Positions 35,289 through 45,784 of a DNA stretch of 64,000 bases are shown here, piece by piece; position 1 is the stretch's first letter; every line of letters starts with the position of its first letter. The DNA is taken from assembly GCA_001600415.1 (NCBI GenBank), contig BCJX01000011.1, forward strand, positions 779,898 through 843,897, written 5' to 3'. Made by a program: the position numbers and the translations under genes. The notes beneath the pieces are model-generated. The model saw only the letters and a list, made by a program, of their open reading frames with translations. It ran no database searches and was not told where the DNA came from. Source of the DNA: Pascua guehoae. Lineage: Eukaryota; Basidiomycota; Tremellomycetes; Trichosporonales; Trichosporonaceae.

Positions 35289-37281
35289 CTACTCGGCATC
35301 GCACTCGCGCTGATGTCCACCGCGGCACACCCAGTCTGCGCGCCTGCACTCCCACGAGCAGTACTTTGCCCAACCACACGCACACACGACGCCAGGCCGC
35401 TTGCGAAAGTCAAAGCACCAGCGACACGTCTCCTTTCCCGCCCACGGATCGGCGCTCTTGCCATCCGTGCCGCGATTGCGGCGGAACCACTCTTCCCTCG
35501 TGATGCGGTGGAAGAGCTGTGGTTTGCGGAACGAGTTGTTGGCCCCCTCGTGCGTAAACGTCATGCCGTGCTTGGTGCACAGGCGGATACTTGCGTCGTT
35601 GCCAATGGTCGGGTCGGCAGTCACGGCCACACACCCGACCTCTTCAATGGCAAAACGCAGCACCTCTGCAAACGCCTCGGATACCAAGCCCTGGCCCCAG
35701 AGCTGGGGATGCAGCTCGTAGAACATCTTGCCCTCGAGTCCGGCTTCGGCGCACACGGACGCAGGCGGGTGGACCCATACCTTGCCCTTTTCGGGCCTCA
35801 GCGATGGGGGTGGAGAGCTTGATGTCGCTTCCAGCGAGAGGGCAATGTTGCCTGTGGTGTCAGCCGACGGGTTGGTGCTATGGTGGAAAGGCCCTCTGAG
35901 TGGCCATTTCTCTAACCTCCTCCCTTGAGGCTCTGTGCTGGCTCATGGACCCGGCCGCAGAGATTGACCTGACACGTATCGAACCCAGCCTCAGCCTGTT
36001 CTCCAGATCTTCACCTGAGCACTTGCGCCCATACTTGAGACATTCCCTCTCAACCCGGCACCTCCCATTCCTCAACCGCCCAACCCTCGACAAACGTACC
36101 AAGATATCCGTCCGCGTTGGTGATTCGATTCGAAATCCGTACGTCTCCCGCCGGCGCGACCGAGATCTTGGAACCGTCCTTGGCCGAAATCGCAAAGACG
36201 TATTCGTCACGCCACACGGGGCCGACGTCGAGGCGTGGAATGCTGTACATCAGCACCCTTTTCCCAGGACAACCAAACACGTCATGGCGACTGGCGGCCA
36301 CAGAACTTTGACACACCGGGCATACTCACCTGCTCGCAACATATCGCGTCTGGAAGCTGTCCTTGATATCCCCCGCGCTCGGCGATCCGTACAGCTGTGT
36401 CCGCTGCACCTGAGGCTCCATCTTGATGCGCCGGATCGCTGTCGTGTCCCCCACCTCGACTTGGCGCAGGACAAGGCGCGACGTGCGGAGGGAAAATGCA
36501 GCACATGAGGGTGTGCGGAGGACGTTGAGTTTAGGGCGTTCCTGCGGGTCAGACCAAGTTTGGAATCAACGAGTCATCATGTGCTCTGTGTTACGCAAAT
36601 AAAGATGATGATGCAAGATCGTCACGTATCGCCTGCGCTGTGCTCAGGGCCGAACGACAGACTCCAGCACCAGCATCTTCATACAATCGCGCGTGGTTAC
36701 TCTCCTTAACTGGCCACTCACTCGTTCCTGTAGCAACAGCCACGGCTGGACAGACACCGTCCTCGCCCCTCGCTTCAGTTCGGAGGCCCATCGCGCCGCG
36801 TCGTCGGCTGTGGGGACCGCCGCGGGAGTTTCGGGTGGCACCCGACCGCCATTCTCGGCAGAATCTGCCTTCTGTTTCATGTCAGTTGATTACTTTCCCA
36901 CATGAATTCTGTTTCGCAAGGCCCGCCAGTGTGATTTGTGGACACGACGCAGGCCTGAGAGGGCGAGATGGCACCTGTCGACGAGCGGCGCACACCATGT
37001 TAATGCTGCGCGATGCAAGCTCGACGATGGCGAAATAAACACAACCAGCGTCCTCAAACCACTTTCCCAGCATCAACCCCGCTCTTGCCCGCCGCTGCCC
37101 CTCTGTGTCGTGTTCATCGACCACCCCCGTCCCCCATCCTCACCTTCTTCTTCTTGGGCTTCTTCTTCTTCTTCTTCTTCGCGCCGTCCACCACGACTGG
37201 GCCCTCCGACTCGGCGTCCGAGACGTGCTCAACCGCTTCGGCGCGTGGGAGATCGGGTGTTTCGGCAGACGCGACGGTCAT
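35289..37281 (-). CDS. GNAT acetyltransferase fused to a MYND-type zinc finger, with lysine-rich N-terminus
   Basis: Five exons on the minus strand (37281-37144, 36871-36722, 36541-36330, 36242-36100, 35851-35289) join in phase to 401 residues. The N-terminus is acidic then strongly basic (KKKKKKKPKKKKK). The middle is GNAT-like: SLRTSRLVLRQVEVGDT for strand 1, YVFAISAKDG, GYLGNIALSLEA, then ELHPQLWGQGLVSEAFAEVL, which holds the Q-x-x-G-x-G/A-type acetyl-CoA loop in relaxed form, and NDASIRLCTKHGM for the last helix. The C-terminal 45 residues have the MYND spacing: CRWC, CACG, YCSWEC and HQREC. GNATs of this sort acetylate protein N-termini or small amines; MYND fingers bind proline-rich partners. 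The introns are long for this locus (87-272 nt). The first two exons are supported by phase and continuity (SELKRGARTVSVQPW into LNVLRTPS), not by family motifs. It is convergent with the J-protein gene, 200 bp away. Confidence 0.75.
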
Positions 37282-38116
37282 GAGAGCGTAGATAAGAGAT
37301 AAGAAAGTTGCAACTTGACAGTTGGCACGTCGCGTGCACATCTCGTCTTTTCTCTGCAACTGCGGGGCACCATTAATTACGTAATTGGGCGCAAGCTGCG
37401 CAAAGGAATGCTCTGCAGCTACGATGCTCGAGTGATTGTAGTGACGCCGTAATCTCTTCCAGCCTCAACCGCCAAGCGCGTACTGCAACACGCTGCACGC
37501 AGTATAATAGTGTGTGGAATGTAGAAGTGGGGGGGCGGAAAGCCGCAATCGGGGGTGAGTGCCAAAACGATCGACGGGCCATCATGGCTGCTAGAAATGT
37601 TTCAGGTTCCAACGGGCCTCTTGCTAACCTCCAACAACACCACGCAGCTGCAGGTAACTTTGCTCTCATGGGGGGATTATGTGTGCGAGGACAGAGTGGG
37701 AAGAAGTTGTGCCGCAGCTGCATCTCGTTGGCCGATCCGCCATATCAGCCAGCCACCATTGTGACAGACATGCTCACCTAGCTGTGCCATGTGCCACATG
37801 CTCCTCGTTGGCCAAGAATCCAGGCTCGTGGAACGGTGCCTCATCCATGCCGATGCTCCACAGACCGCTCTGCGCCGCAGCTCGTCAACATCCGGACCTT
37901 GGATCCATGCATAACCCATCGGGCCAAGGAACGTCGCGTCATGCGCGTCACTCCGCAGCGCGTCAGCACCTGGCCCAGGAAACAACAGATGACGTCAGTC
38001 CTGTCGCCGAGTGGATTCTGGGCCGCGGCCACTGCGAACAACCACGATGGGTATGGGTATAAAGTACCTGCGGGTTGCCAAGAATGTTGCGCTCCACGAC
38101 CTCTGACCTCTTGACA
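37282..38116. other. Divergent intergenic region, 835 bp
   Basis: This is the shared upstream region of the GNAT-MYND gene (-) and the DUF3292 gene (+). A TATA-like element sits at its right end; nothing else is supported. Confidence 0.5.
38058..38064 (+). promoter_or_regulatory. TATA-like element upstream of the DUF3292 gene
   Basis: TATAAAG lies about 59 bp upstream of the ATG at 38117. Its function is inferred from position only. Confidence 0.4.
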
Positions 38117-41107
38117 ATGGACAGACCCAACCCAGACAAATCCGTAGTGGATGTCGAGGGCGAGCCGCCGCTCGTCGTGCACGCCGAACACGATGGGCCG
38201 GCCGACAGGCCCACGGCGCCATACCGAGGAGCGGGGGTATCGCCCTCTGCATCTACTGCATCTGGCGGCTCGACAATCCCAAGGGGACCCGTACCCAGCC
38301 GGGTGGGGCGGACCGACCTTCCCCCCCGCTCGTCGGGGAGCCAGCGCGCACCCCCGCCCACGACCAATGTGGTGATGACGGGATACCCGGACGACGAGCC
38401 CGCCTCGCCGAATACGGCCACTTCCCGCACGGCAGTCAACAGCCCCACCACGTCGGTACGGTCGGGCAAGGCCGAGCCCGTCCTGCCCCCTACGAGCGCG
38501 GGGACAAGCCCCGCCGAGCAGCGCGAGGCGCTCAAACATGCCGACCCCCACGTCGTGCGAGCCGAGGTTGAGAAGACGCGCGCCGAGCAGAGGGCGCTCA
38601 TGGGCGAGGAGCCGGAGGGGACCGTCGTCGAGGGCATTGAGGATAATGAGCTCTGGGCGCTGTTGAGGCGTTTCAACAATGTGAGCACAGTACCACTCTG
38701 AGCAGGCTCTGGGGGACAGTAGCACGCGTTCACTGCACCACTGTGTTTTATACCCCCTGCTCCATTACATCTCTACGCCTTACAGACACTCACTATGCCA
38801 GCAAGTCAACCACGTCCTCTCTCCCGCGACCGACCTGCCCCCGCGCGAGCCCGATCTGCGCATGACAATGCTCCCCGACGTGCCCTTCCGGTCCGACACG
38901 CTCAAGTCCAACTTTGAGCGTGTCGTGGCCGCCATCATGCCGCCGTCGGTCCGGGGATTTCGCGAGTTCGAGCGTCTGACCGACTGGGAGACGGAAACGA
39001 CCCGCACCGCGGGGTACTGTGCGGGGTACTTTGTGTCCTGGGCTCTGGGGTACACTGTTGTCGTCGCGACGCTGTTCTTTGTCGTGCTCGTTGCCTTTCC
39101 GGACACGAGGCGCTATCTCTTCCCTGCGGTGAGTTACAACCGGTTGGTTGATGAGGGAGGGTGGGGTGTATTAGCTTGTGCAGCTCGCCCATTGTCGAGT
39201 GGCCCCCAGTTGTTGCGTATGTTACCATATGCTAATGGCAGCCCAAACCTCCCCCCCATACCGCGCCGTCTGCGACGGACCCGACCCACCAGCGGGGCGA
39301 CGAGAGCCTCGTCGGCAGCGTGGGCGGCAAGGCGCAGCACCGGAGCCGCACAGAGCAGGCGGAACAGCAGGCGTTTGAGGCACGTGCCGTGTTTGAGGCA
39401 TACACACAGGCAGTCGTGCTCGGCGGACATGGCGGGAAGAAGGGCAACGGCAAGGTCGGCGCAAAGGACCCCAACGCGACCGCTGTCGGCGAACCTGCCT
39501 CAAACGTCATCCGGGACAGGACGGGCAAGGTCGTTGGCCACCGCGTGCCTCTGCCCAAGGGAACGGACGGTGATGACGCGTCGGGCAATGTTGCGAGCCA
39601 AGGGGCGCAGTCTGCCGACATTGTCGTCGGCGGCGAGGCTGTGCAGGTCAAAGACGGCGAGGATGTCGACAAGATCGAGGCAAACGAAGTCAAGCGCAAG
39701 CGCGACGAGCTCGTCGCCAAGATGGCCAAGGGCACAGAGGTCGGCCTCGGCACCGTCGCCGACTATGTCGAGATTCTCCAAAAGTAAGTTTTGACCGTGT
39801 CAGTGGTGGTGTATGGTATGATCACGCTAATAGGGCAGTGCAATGTCCCCGCCTCCCGTGTACCCAGACCACCATGCCCGCTACAAGATTGCGGCCTTGT
39901 TCCTCGTCCCCGCGCTCGGGATCCACTTTGTTCCCGCATGGCTCTGGGGACGCATCGTCACGTTCTCGTTTGGCGCGGCACTCTGGGGTCGCCCACTGGC
40001 TATTAGGGGAATCCGCTTTATCGTGGGACACGTGCACAACCTCAAAGAAATTCTCGACCCGCGCAAGTGAGTGTGACCGGGAGAGCGGGGACGATCAGCA
40101 CAGTCACCACCATCTAGCAGCCACCACCATCTAGAACCCACCACCATCAAGCACTCACCGCCCTCTAGCAATCACACCCACTAACACCCCAGCTCCATTC
40201 TCTCTGGAACACCGACCAACGCGCAGCTCACGCTCCACCTCCTGCGCGTATCTGAAGACATTGACGACCCGCTCCCTCCCCCGCCCGACGCGCCAGTCAA
40301 GGACGCGACCAAGGAGGCGCTCAAAGACACGTCGCCTGCAGACAACGTCGAGGCCGAAAAGGAGGCCGAGGAGGGTGCCGACGACGACGGCGACGGTGCT
40401 GTGGAAAAGGCGGCGAAAAAGCACGGCGCAGAGGCAAAGCACCGCCTGGCCGGGGCGTTCAAAAAAGTCTCGCGCAAGCTGGCTGGGTTCCGCGGCGACG
40501 TGGCCGTCGACGGCAAGCAAAAGAAGGTGAGCCACACCCAACACGCCGAGAGGTTGATGCTTACACATCGTTTAGGTCAGCAGCAAGTCGGGCGACGCGT
40601 TCCTCCGGCGCAAGTTTGGCGTCGAGTCGCCCGATGCCTATGTTGGCAAACTCGACGGGACGCCGGGGCACTTTATCATTGACGACACGACCCTGCGTGT
40701 CGCGTGGGTGTCGTCCAAGTCGGAGCAGGCCGACGAGCGCGACGTGTGGAGTATCGACGACATTGTCGAGCTGCAAAAAGTGAGTACAGACAGCCTCAGC
40801 TCGAGGTAGATTCCCGACGGATGGCGGATCGAGGATACACGGTGGGGGGCTCCAGGCTAACGCATAGGACGCTGTCAGCGTCACGCGCATGGCGATGGGG
40901 TGGCTCGGCGGCGCCGACGTCGAGAGTCTCGGCATTACCGTCCGCTTTGCCGTCCCCGGCGTGCCCCTGACAGTGACGCCGCTGGATAAGAAGACTGGGC
41001 CCGAGGGCGAGGAAGAGGGAATCTACCACTTTACGAGCGTGCAGCGCCGAGACCAGCTGTTCAACCGGCTCATTTCAATGGGTGCGCAGCGGTGGGAGAT
41101 ACTGTAG
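38117..41107 (+). CDS. DUF3292 family membrane protein
   Basis: Seven exons (38117-38680, 38802-39128, 39242-39783, 39839-40066, 40193-40526, 40576-40779, 40868-41107) join in phase to 812 residues. The layout matches the fungal DUF3292 family (PF11696): a disordered Pro/Ser/Thr-rich N-terminus, the family hallmark EDNELWALLRRFNNQVNHV, a conserved region with FCAAYF-like AGYCAGYFVSWALGY and a membrane helix (VVVATLFFVVLVAFP), a charged middle, a second hydrophobic pair (YKIAALFLVPALGIHFVPAW), and a C-terminal PH-like region (GHFIIDDTTLRVAWVSS, WSIDDIVELQKDAVSV, IYHFTSVQRRDQLFNRLIS). The family is fungal; no biochemical role is known to me. The C-terminal region resembles a GRAM/PH fold, suggesting a membrane-contact or lipid-linked role, which is inference. 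Confidence 0.88.
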
Positions 41108-41581
41108 GGTGTGCGATGAGTCGCCATATGACTATGTAGCCCGATGCATGCCAAAGATCAGAATACCATGACAATACCTCTTCGGTGGTACCCTTCCCCG
41201 GCCACATCTGGGTGTGGTGGGTGCACATGTGTAAAGTAAGGAACTCTGCACCATCCATGATCCACGAGACGGGCGAGTGAGCACGTATCAGAACTGGAAA
41301 TGTGGCACGCAGGGGGACCGATCGCAAACGCGCCTCGGCTCGGTACACCGGTGGATGTGGCGCTGCTGGACAATGAGCACCGGTGCAACGTGGGCACAAT
41401 GCGTGATGCAGCTGCGGATTGCTCGACGGTTGGGCGAGAATTGACAGCGAGGCCAAAAAGCTTTCGAGCTCGCACGCCTCGCATAATCTGCCACACATCA
41501 TTCACGTAACTGACAAGCTGCGGTATTGAAGAACACAATTTCGGTGCATGTTGAGCTTGTTTGTGGCGTACAGCATGGTTT
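41108..41581. other. Convergent intergenic region, 474 bp
   Basis: This stretch lies between the stops of the DUF3292 gene (+) and the first tandem F-box-like gene (-). No feature is seen. Confidence 0.5.
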
Positions 41582-43042
41582 CTACGAACGACGCGGACGA
41601 CGAGGCATGACCTCAGGCGGTACCTTGAATCCTGGAAAGTCGACGTTTGTCTCCATCTCCCACGCCTCCTCGCCGAGTGCGGAGCGGTACTCGCTCTCGG
41701 TCATAAAGTCGACCGCTGCCTCGACGTCGCGGCGTGCCTTCTCAAGCGACGCGCCAGTTGCCACGACAGTCTCGGTCATGACATGCAGGATGCGGTTGAC
41801 GACTACAGGGAGCAGAGGTTCCGGATGGTCCCACCACCCGTTGTTGACGACCTCGAGGCCGACGAGGGTGAGGTGGAGGTCTGGGTGCATCTCGCTCGCA
41901 AAGATGGTGGCGAGCATGTCAAAGACGGTAAACTCGACTGCGAGGTCTCGGACGAATTCGGGGACGGGGACGAGGCGTCTCGGGCTGTCGACGAGGGGTG
42001 AATATGCCGCTGGTCCATCATCGTTCGTAAAGGTGTAGTGGGGGATAGCGCGGTCAGAGTTCGAGACCCATACAAAGTTGGGCTTGTCGGGAATGGGGCC
42101 GGCCTGGGTGATACGAAAGACGACCTCGCGGACGTGGGTGAGCGGCACGTCCAGCCACATGAGTCTCGCCGTGAGCAGCAGAGGGGGGTAGGTAAACTCG
42201 ACATTGTACACGATGCGGCGGATGCTGGGCGAAAGCGGCGGCAGGGACAGCACCGACGAGAGCATCCACTGCGCGGGGTGGACGGGTGCCGCGGTCGCAA
42301 AGAGGACGAGTGTGGCCAGTGTGGGCGTATGGTCCGTCCAGTCGACGATGCCCTTTGCAGGCATACGGAGGACGGAGACGCGCGCCGGATCGACCATGAA
42401 GGGTCCCTGGGAACTCTCGATGATGGTCATGATGCGCGTCGCACCCTTGATGTCTTCAAAGTAGTGGTAATCGGTGCGCGGCAGCCGACGCCCACGAGCA
42501 TCCACCGTGCCGTTCCGGTTCAGGTAGACGTGGGCGAGGAGCGCACGGTCGACACGCGTGCAGAGCACACGGCTGACAAGGCGCAGCGGGATGGCGTCGC
42601 GGCCGAGAAGGGTAACAATGCTGTCCGTAATGTGTGGGTACGTCACGCTGTCGAGCAAGGTCGCGAGTGTCTGCCGAGGAGCCCCCGGGCTGGTGGCCGC
42701 CTTGTTCTTGTTCTTGCGTTTCTTCTTCTTGTTCTTCTTCTTCTTGGCGTTCGGCGTACCCGCGGTCGCGACCTGTGTGCCGTCCCCGCCGCTGTTACTA
42801 CCACCAGCCCCGACGGAAAGGGCCTGCATTCCCTGCATGGCCGACAAGAGTCCAAGGGCCTGAGGAAGCTGCTTGTTCAGAAGCGGCGCCCAGCTCTCGA
42901 GTTCGGGGATATGATCCACGCGTGCCGAGTCGTCGAGGGCGTAGGAGACACCGCCGACAGTAATCGACGCTCCGGGCGTCCCTGATATCCCAGGCGATCC
43001 CGATGCGCCCGCAGGCTGGCTGCTGGCTGCCGGCTCATCCAT
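41582..43042 (-). CDS. F-box-like family protein, tandem copy 1, lysine-rich linker
   Basis: An intronless frame of 486 residues from the ATG at 43042 (MDEPAASSQP). The frame stays open upstream to 43501, but that part is Ser/Pro-rich and leader-like. After a Gly-rich N-terminus comes a KKKKNKKKKRKNKNK basic block, a possible nuclear or nucleolar signal, then the F-box-like helices TYPHITDSIVTLLGRDAIP and LRLVSRVLCTRVDRALLAHVYLN. The remainder has the same order of blocks as its neighbour at 43632-45104: GRRLPRTDY, GATRIMTIIE, RRIVYNVEFTYPPLL, NPVNEVVFRIT-like and a final MTESEYRSALGEEAWEMETNVDFPGF. The family is probably lineage-specific; SCF adaptor activity is possible but unproven. Confidence 0.78.
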   Translation of the reverse strand: MDEPAASSQPAGASGSPGISGTPGASITVGGVSYALDDSARVDHIPELESWAPLLNKQLPQALGLLSAMQGMQALSVGAGGSNSGGDGTQVATAGTPNAKKKKNKKKKRKNKNKAATSPGAPRQTLATLLDSVTYPHITDSIVTLLGRDAIPLRLVSRVLCTRVDRALLAHVYLNRNGTVDARGRRLPRTDYHYFEDIKGATRIMTIIESSQGPFMVDPARVSVLRMPAKGIVDWTDHTPTLATLVLFATAAPVHPAQWMLSSVLSLPPLSPSIRRIVYNVEFTYPPLLLTARLMWLDVPLTHVREVVFRITQAGPIPDKPNFVWVSNSDRAIPHYTFTNDDGPAAYSPLVDSPRRLVPVPEFVRDLAVEFTVFDMLATIFASEMHPDLHLTLVGLEVVNNGWWDHPEPLLPVVVNRILHVMTETVVATGASLEKARRDVEAAVDFMTESEYRSALGEEAWEMETNVDFPGFKVPPEVMPRRPRRS

Positions 43043-43631
43043 CGTATGGGGTGTTTGAGCGTGAGACGATGGTGAGAGTGAATGAGATAAAGAGAAGAGG
43101 GGATCGGGTGGCAAGATAATGCTGGGTACGGGAGGAAAGTGAACGAGAGAGGATGGACGAGGAGGCGAGTGGGCGAGTGTGTGCAGTGAGAAGAGAGAAC
43201 CGGAATCAGGCATGGCAGGCCACGTCTGTACGAGGGGACCGACGATGGGGGCGGTGTGCGGACAGCGTAGGAGAGCGTGTTGGATGCATTGCGGCCTCGC
43301 GTGCGCCACACTCACCACGCCACAAGGCACGTTGCACACATGTACACAGTGCGAGCAATGCCTGGATGCTGCGCAGTACGTTGTCAGCGTGTACCTCCCC
43401 ATTAGCACGCGTGGTGTGCGTGTCAGTGGCATTAGGACATAAAAGCGCGGAGAGGTGAAAGGCTCCAGGGCACGAGGTAGCGTGCAGTGCTGTCTGACCA
43501 TGGAACGGTGGGGGCAAGTATGATGTGTCTACTACACCTTTACACGCTTCACAATAGAAAGGCAATGGCCAGTCAGGACGCATCTGTTCGGCAATGCGCT
43601 CCTGGAAATGGAAAGGAGTGTGAGGCATGTC
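43043..43631. other. Intergenic, 589 bp
   Basis: This stretch lies between the two tandem F-box-like paralogs and is the promoter of copy 1. A CATAAAAG-type element lies near 43438 on the + strand. No gene is seen. Confidence 0.5.
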
Positions 43632-45104
43632 CTAGAAGCTTTCTTGAGTCGCAGTAGGCACAGTGAAGCCCGCAAACCCGAGGTTTGTCTCAATCTCCCA
43701 CGTGTCGTTGCCAACGGCGGACCGGTACTCGTTGTCGGTGACAAAGTCGATGGCCGCGTCGACCTCCTTGCGGGCCGTCTCTGGCGATACACCATTGTTA
43801 CTGACGCGGCAAGCGGCCATGAAGCGCTTGAAGCGGTCGACAAACAGGAGTGGGTCATTGAGGGCAGTGCGGCCCGGATTATCCCAGGTGTGCAGGACAT
43901 CGAAGCCGACGACCGTAAAGTGGAGGTCGGGACGGAGTTCGCGGGCGAATATGGCGGCAATCATGTCAAAAACGTGCAGCTCCTTGGTGAGGTCGCGGAC
44001 ATAGAGGGGCACGGGGATGAGCTTGTGCCCAGTTCCCGGGAGATGCTGGCGCGCTTGGTCGAGGAGGGTAAACGTCAGCCGCCCGTCGACGAGAGAGCCA
44101 ATGACAAAGCGCGGGATGTACTTGGGGGGCGGCCCCACCGACTTGAAACGCAGCACAAACTCGCGCACGTTGGCCAGCCCGGGGCGCCACTTGAATGCAG
44201 GCTCGGACGACATGAGATGCGGTGCCGACGTGTACTCGACGTTGAGCACGACGCGCCGGACAGTGGGCATAAATACGGGCATGTGGAGCGCGGCAGGAAC
44301 AACCCAGAACGTCGGCAACGTCCCGGGGACAGTGCTGGCAAAGAGCACAACCTTGGGGGCCGTCATTGGGAAAGGGACGCGGCCGCGAGCGACCATGCGG
44401 AACACTTGCTCGAGCGTCTGATCCGAGATGTGCGGTTTGTCGGGGTTTTCGACGAGCGTGACGATGCGAGTCGCGCCCCGAATGGACGGGAAGCGCACTG
44501 GATCTGTCCGAGGAAGGCGACGCCCGTCCTTGTCAACCCGGCCGGTACGGTCGACAAAGGTGTTTGCAAGGAGTGAGCGGTCGACGAGAGTGCACAGCGC
44601 GCGGTTGGCGCCACGGAGCGCGAAGGCCTCCCGACCAAGAAGGCCAATGATGCTGTCCGTAATGTGCGGATACGACTTGCCGTCGAGGAAGATGGCGAGC
44701 GGCTGCAACTGCGGGGGAGCCTCTGGGGTTGTGGCCGACTTGTTCTTGCCGATGCGCTTCTTGGTCTTGTTCTTGGTTTTCTTCTTCTTCTTCCGGCTGT
44801 GGGTAGTAGTCGTGGCCTTTGCGCCTCCCTCACCATCGCCATCACCGTCGCCGCCGTCACGCCCGTCTTCGCCACCCGGCACGTCGCCACCGGTATGGTC
44901 ACCATGGACAGAAACGCCCTGCATGGCGCGAGTGAAGGCCATGCCTTGATTTACGAGGACGGGAATCTCTGAGCCCAAATGCTCGAGCCCGGGGATGGGT
45001 TCGACATGCCCAGTGCCGATGGGGGTGGAAAGGGGCTCCATTGAGAGCAAGAAGCCATCGCCAAAGGGCGTCAGCGTCGGGCCCCAGTCGGGTGGACTGC
45101 TCAT
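43632..45104 (-). CDS. F-box-like family protein, tandem copy 2, lysine-rich linker
   Basis: An intronless frame of 490 residues from the ATG at 45104. An acidic Asp/Gly stretch (GGDGDGDGEGG) is followed by the basic KKKKKTKNKTKKRIGKNK, then SYPHITDSIIGLLGREAFA and RGANRALCTLVDRSLLANTFV. Block by block it matches copy 1: GRRLPRTDP, GATRIVTLVE, RRVVLNVEYTSAPHL, VREFVLRFK, FVTDNEYRSAVGNDTWEIE and NLGFAGFTVP. The pair is a tandem duplication, head to tail on the minus strand, 589 bp apart, clearly diverged but colinear. The function is unknown; a nuclear F-box-like adaptor is the best guess. Confidence 0.78.
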   Translation of the reverse strand: MSSPPDWGPTLTPFGDGFLLSMEPLSTPIGTGHVEPIPGLEHLGSEIPVLVNQGMAFTRAMQGVSVHGDHTGGDVPGGEDGRDGGDGDGDGEGGAKATTTTHSRKKKKKTKNKTKKRIGKNKSATTPEAPPQLQPLAIFLDGKSYPHITDSIIGLLGREAFALRGANRALCTLVDRSLLANTFVDRTGRVDKDGRRLPRTDPVRFPSIRGATRIVTLVENPDKPHISDQTLEQVFRMVARGRVPFPMTAPKVVLFASTVPGTLPTFWVVPAALHMPVFMPTVRRVVLNVEYTSAPHLMSSEPAFKWRPGLANVREFVLRFKSVGPPPKYIPRFVIGSLVDGRLTFTLLDQARQHLPGTGHKLIPVPLYVRDLTKELHVFDMIAAIFARELRPDLHFTVVGFDVLHTWDNPGRTALNDPLLFVDRFKRFMAACRVSNNGVSPETARKEVDAAIDFVTDNEYRSAVGNDTWEIETNLGFAGFTVPTATQESF

Positions 45105-45784
45105 CGTGGGGATGGAAGAGTTTGGTGAGAGTAGGAGAGATGGGCGTGCAAGGGGGTGGAAAGGACAAGTGAAAGACTAAGGTGGTGGGGTAGAGAATCA
45201 AGTGGAAGAAGGATGACAGAGGGACAAGGACGAGGACAAGGACAAGGCAATGGGAGATCGAGGCCACGTATCAGGTTATGACACATTCAAGAGGGCAACG
45301 GGGCGTAGGGCGTAGTGTGGCAGCGTACAAGCGAGCATCAGGCCATCAGGTCGTGGGCGCATGCCTGTACGTTGATCACCTCACCTCGAGGACGGCACAC
45401 TTCACGCATCACGTAGCACACTTCCGGGGCACGCCGTCCTCTGTGCTGTCAATCAATCATGTTGTGAAATCGCGAGAGTGTGGCATTTCGGAGTTGACAA
45501 GCTTGATATTGGCGGCAACGCATGCCATATTCACGAGGCAGGTTGCGGCGTCATCGAGCACGAAGAAACCGGATGTCCTCCCAGGTAGAGCGCAATTCCA
45601 ATGTAGTGAGAATGGTCAGAACGCCACCGGAGAGTGTGGCCAGTGTACTGTATCCGGGCACACTTGTCCCTGTAATTCGATACCGCAAGCTCTGCATATT
45701 TGTGTTGGCCACTTCTCAGTCAGGCAGATTCACTCCCCTCCTTTCCGCCCGACCCATTTCCTTTTCCTATACTTTAAAACACCA
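45105..45784. other. Intergenic, 680 bp
   Basis: This is the promoter of F-box-like copy 2 and the 3' flank of the DUF1772 gene. A GGACAAGGAC-type simple repeat lies near 45222-45246. No gene is seen. Confidence 0.5.

Noticed and set aside
37144..37281. Poly-lysine exon as the start of methionine aminopeptidase 2
   Set aside because: The lysine run is reminiscent of that enzyme, but no catalytic domain follows; the exon joins the GNAT gene in phase instead.
43043..43501. Upstream in-frame extension of F-box-like copy 1
   Set aside because: The region is Ser/Pro/His-rich and leader-like, without similarity to copy 2, whose start aligns with the ATG at 43042.
42038..44576. Two + strand open frames of 315 and 322 codons antisense to the tandem F-box-like genes
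   Set aside because: They mirror the two colinear paralogs and have no independent similarity or start context.
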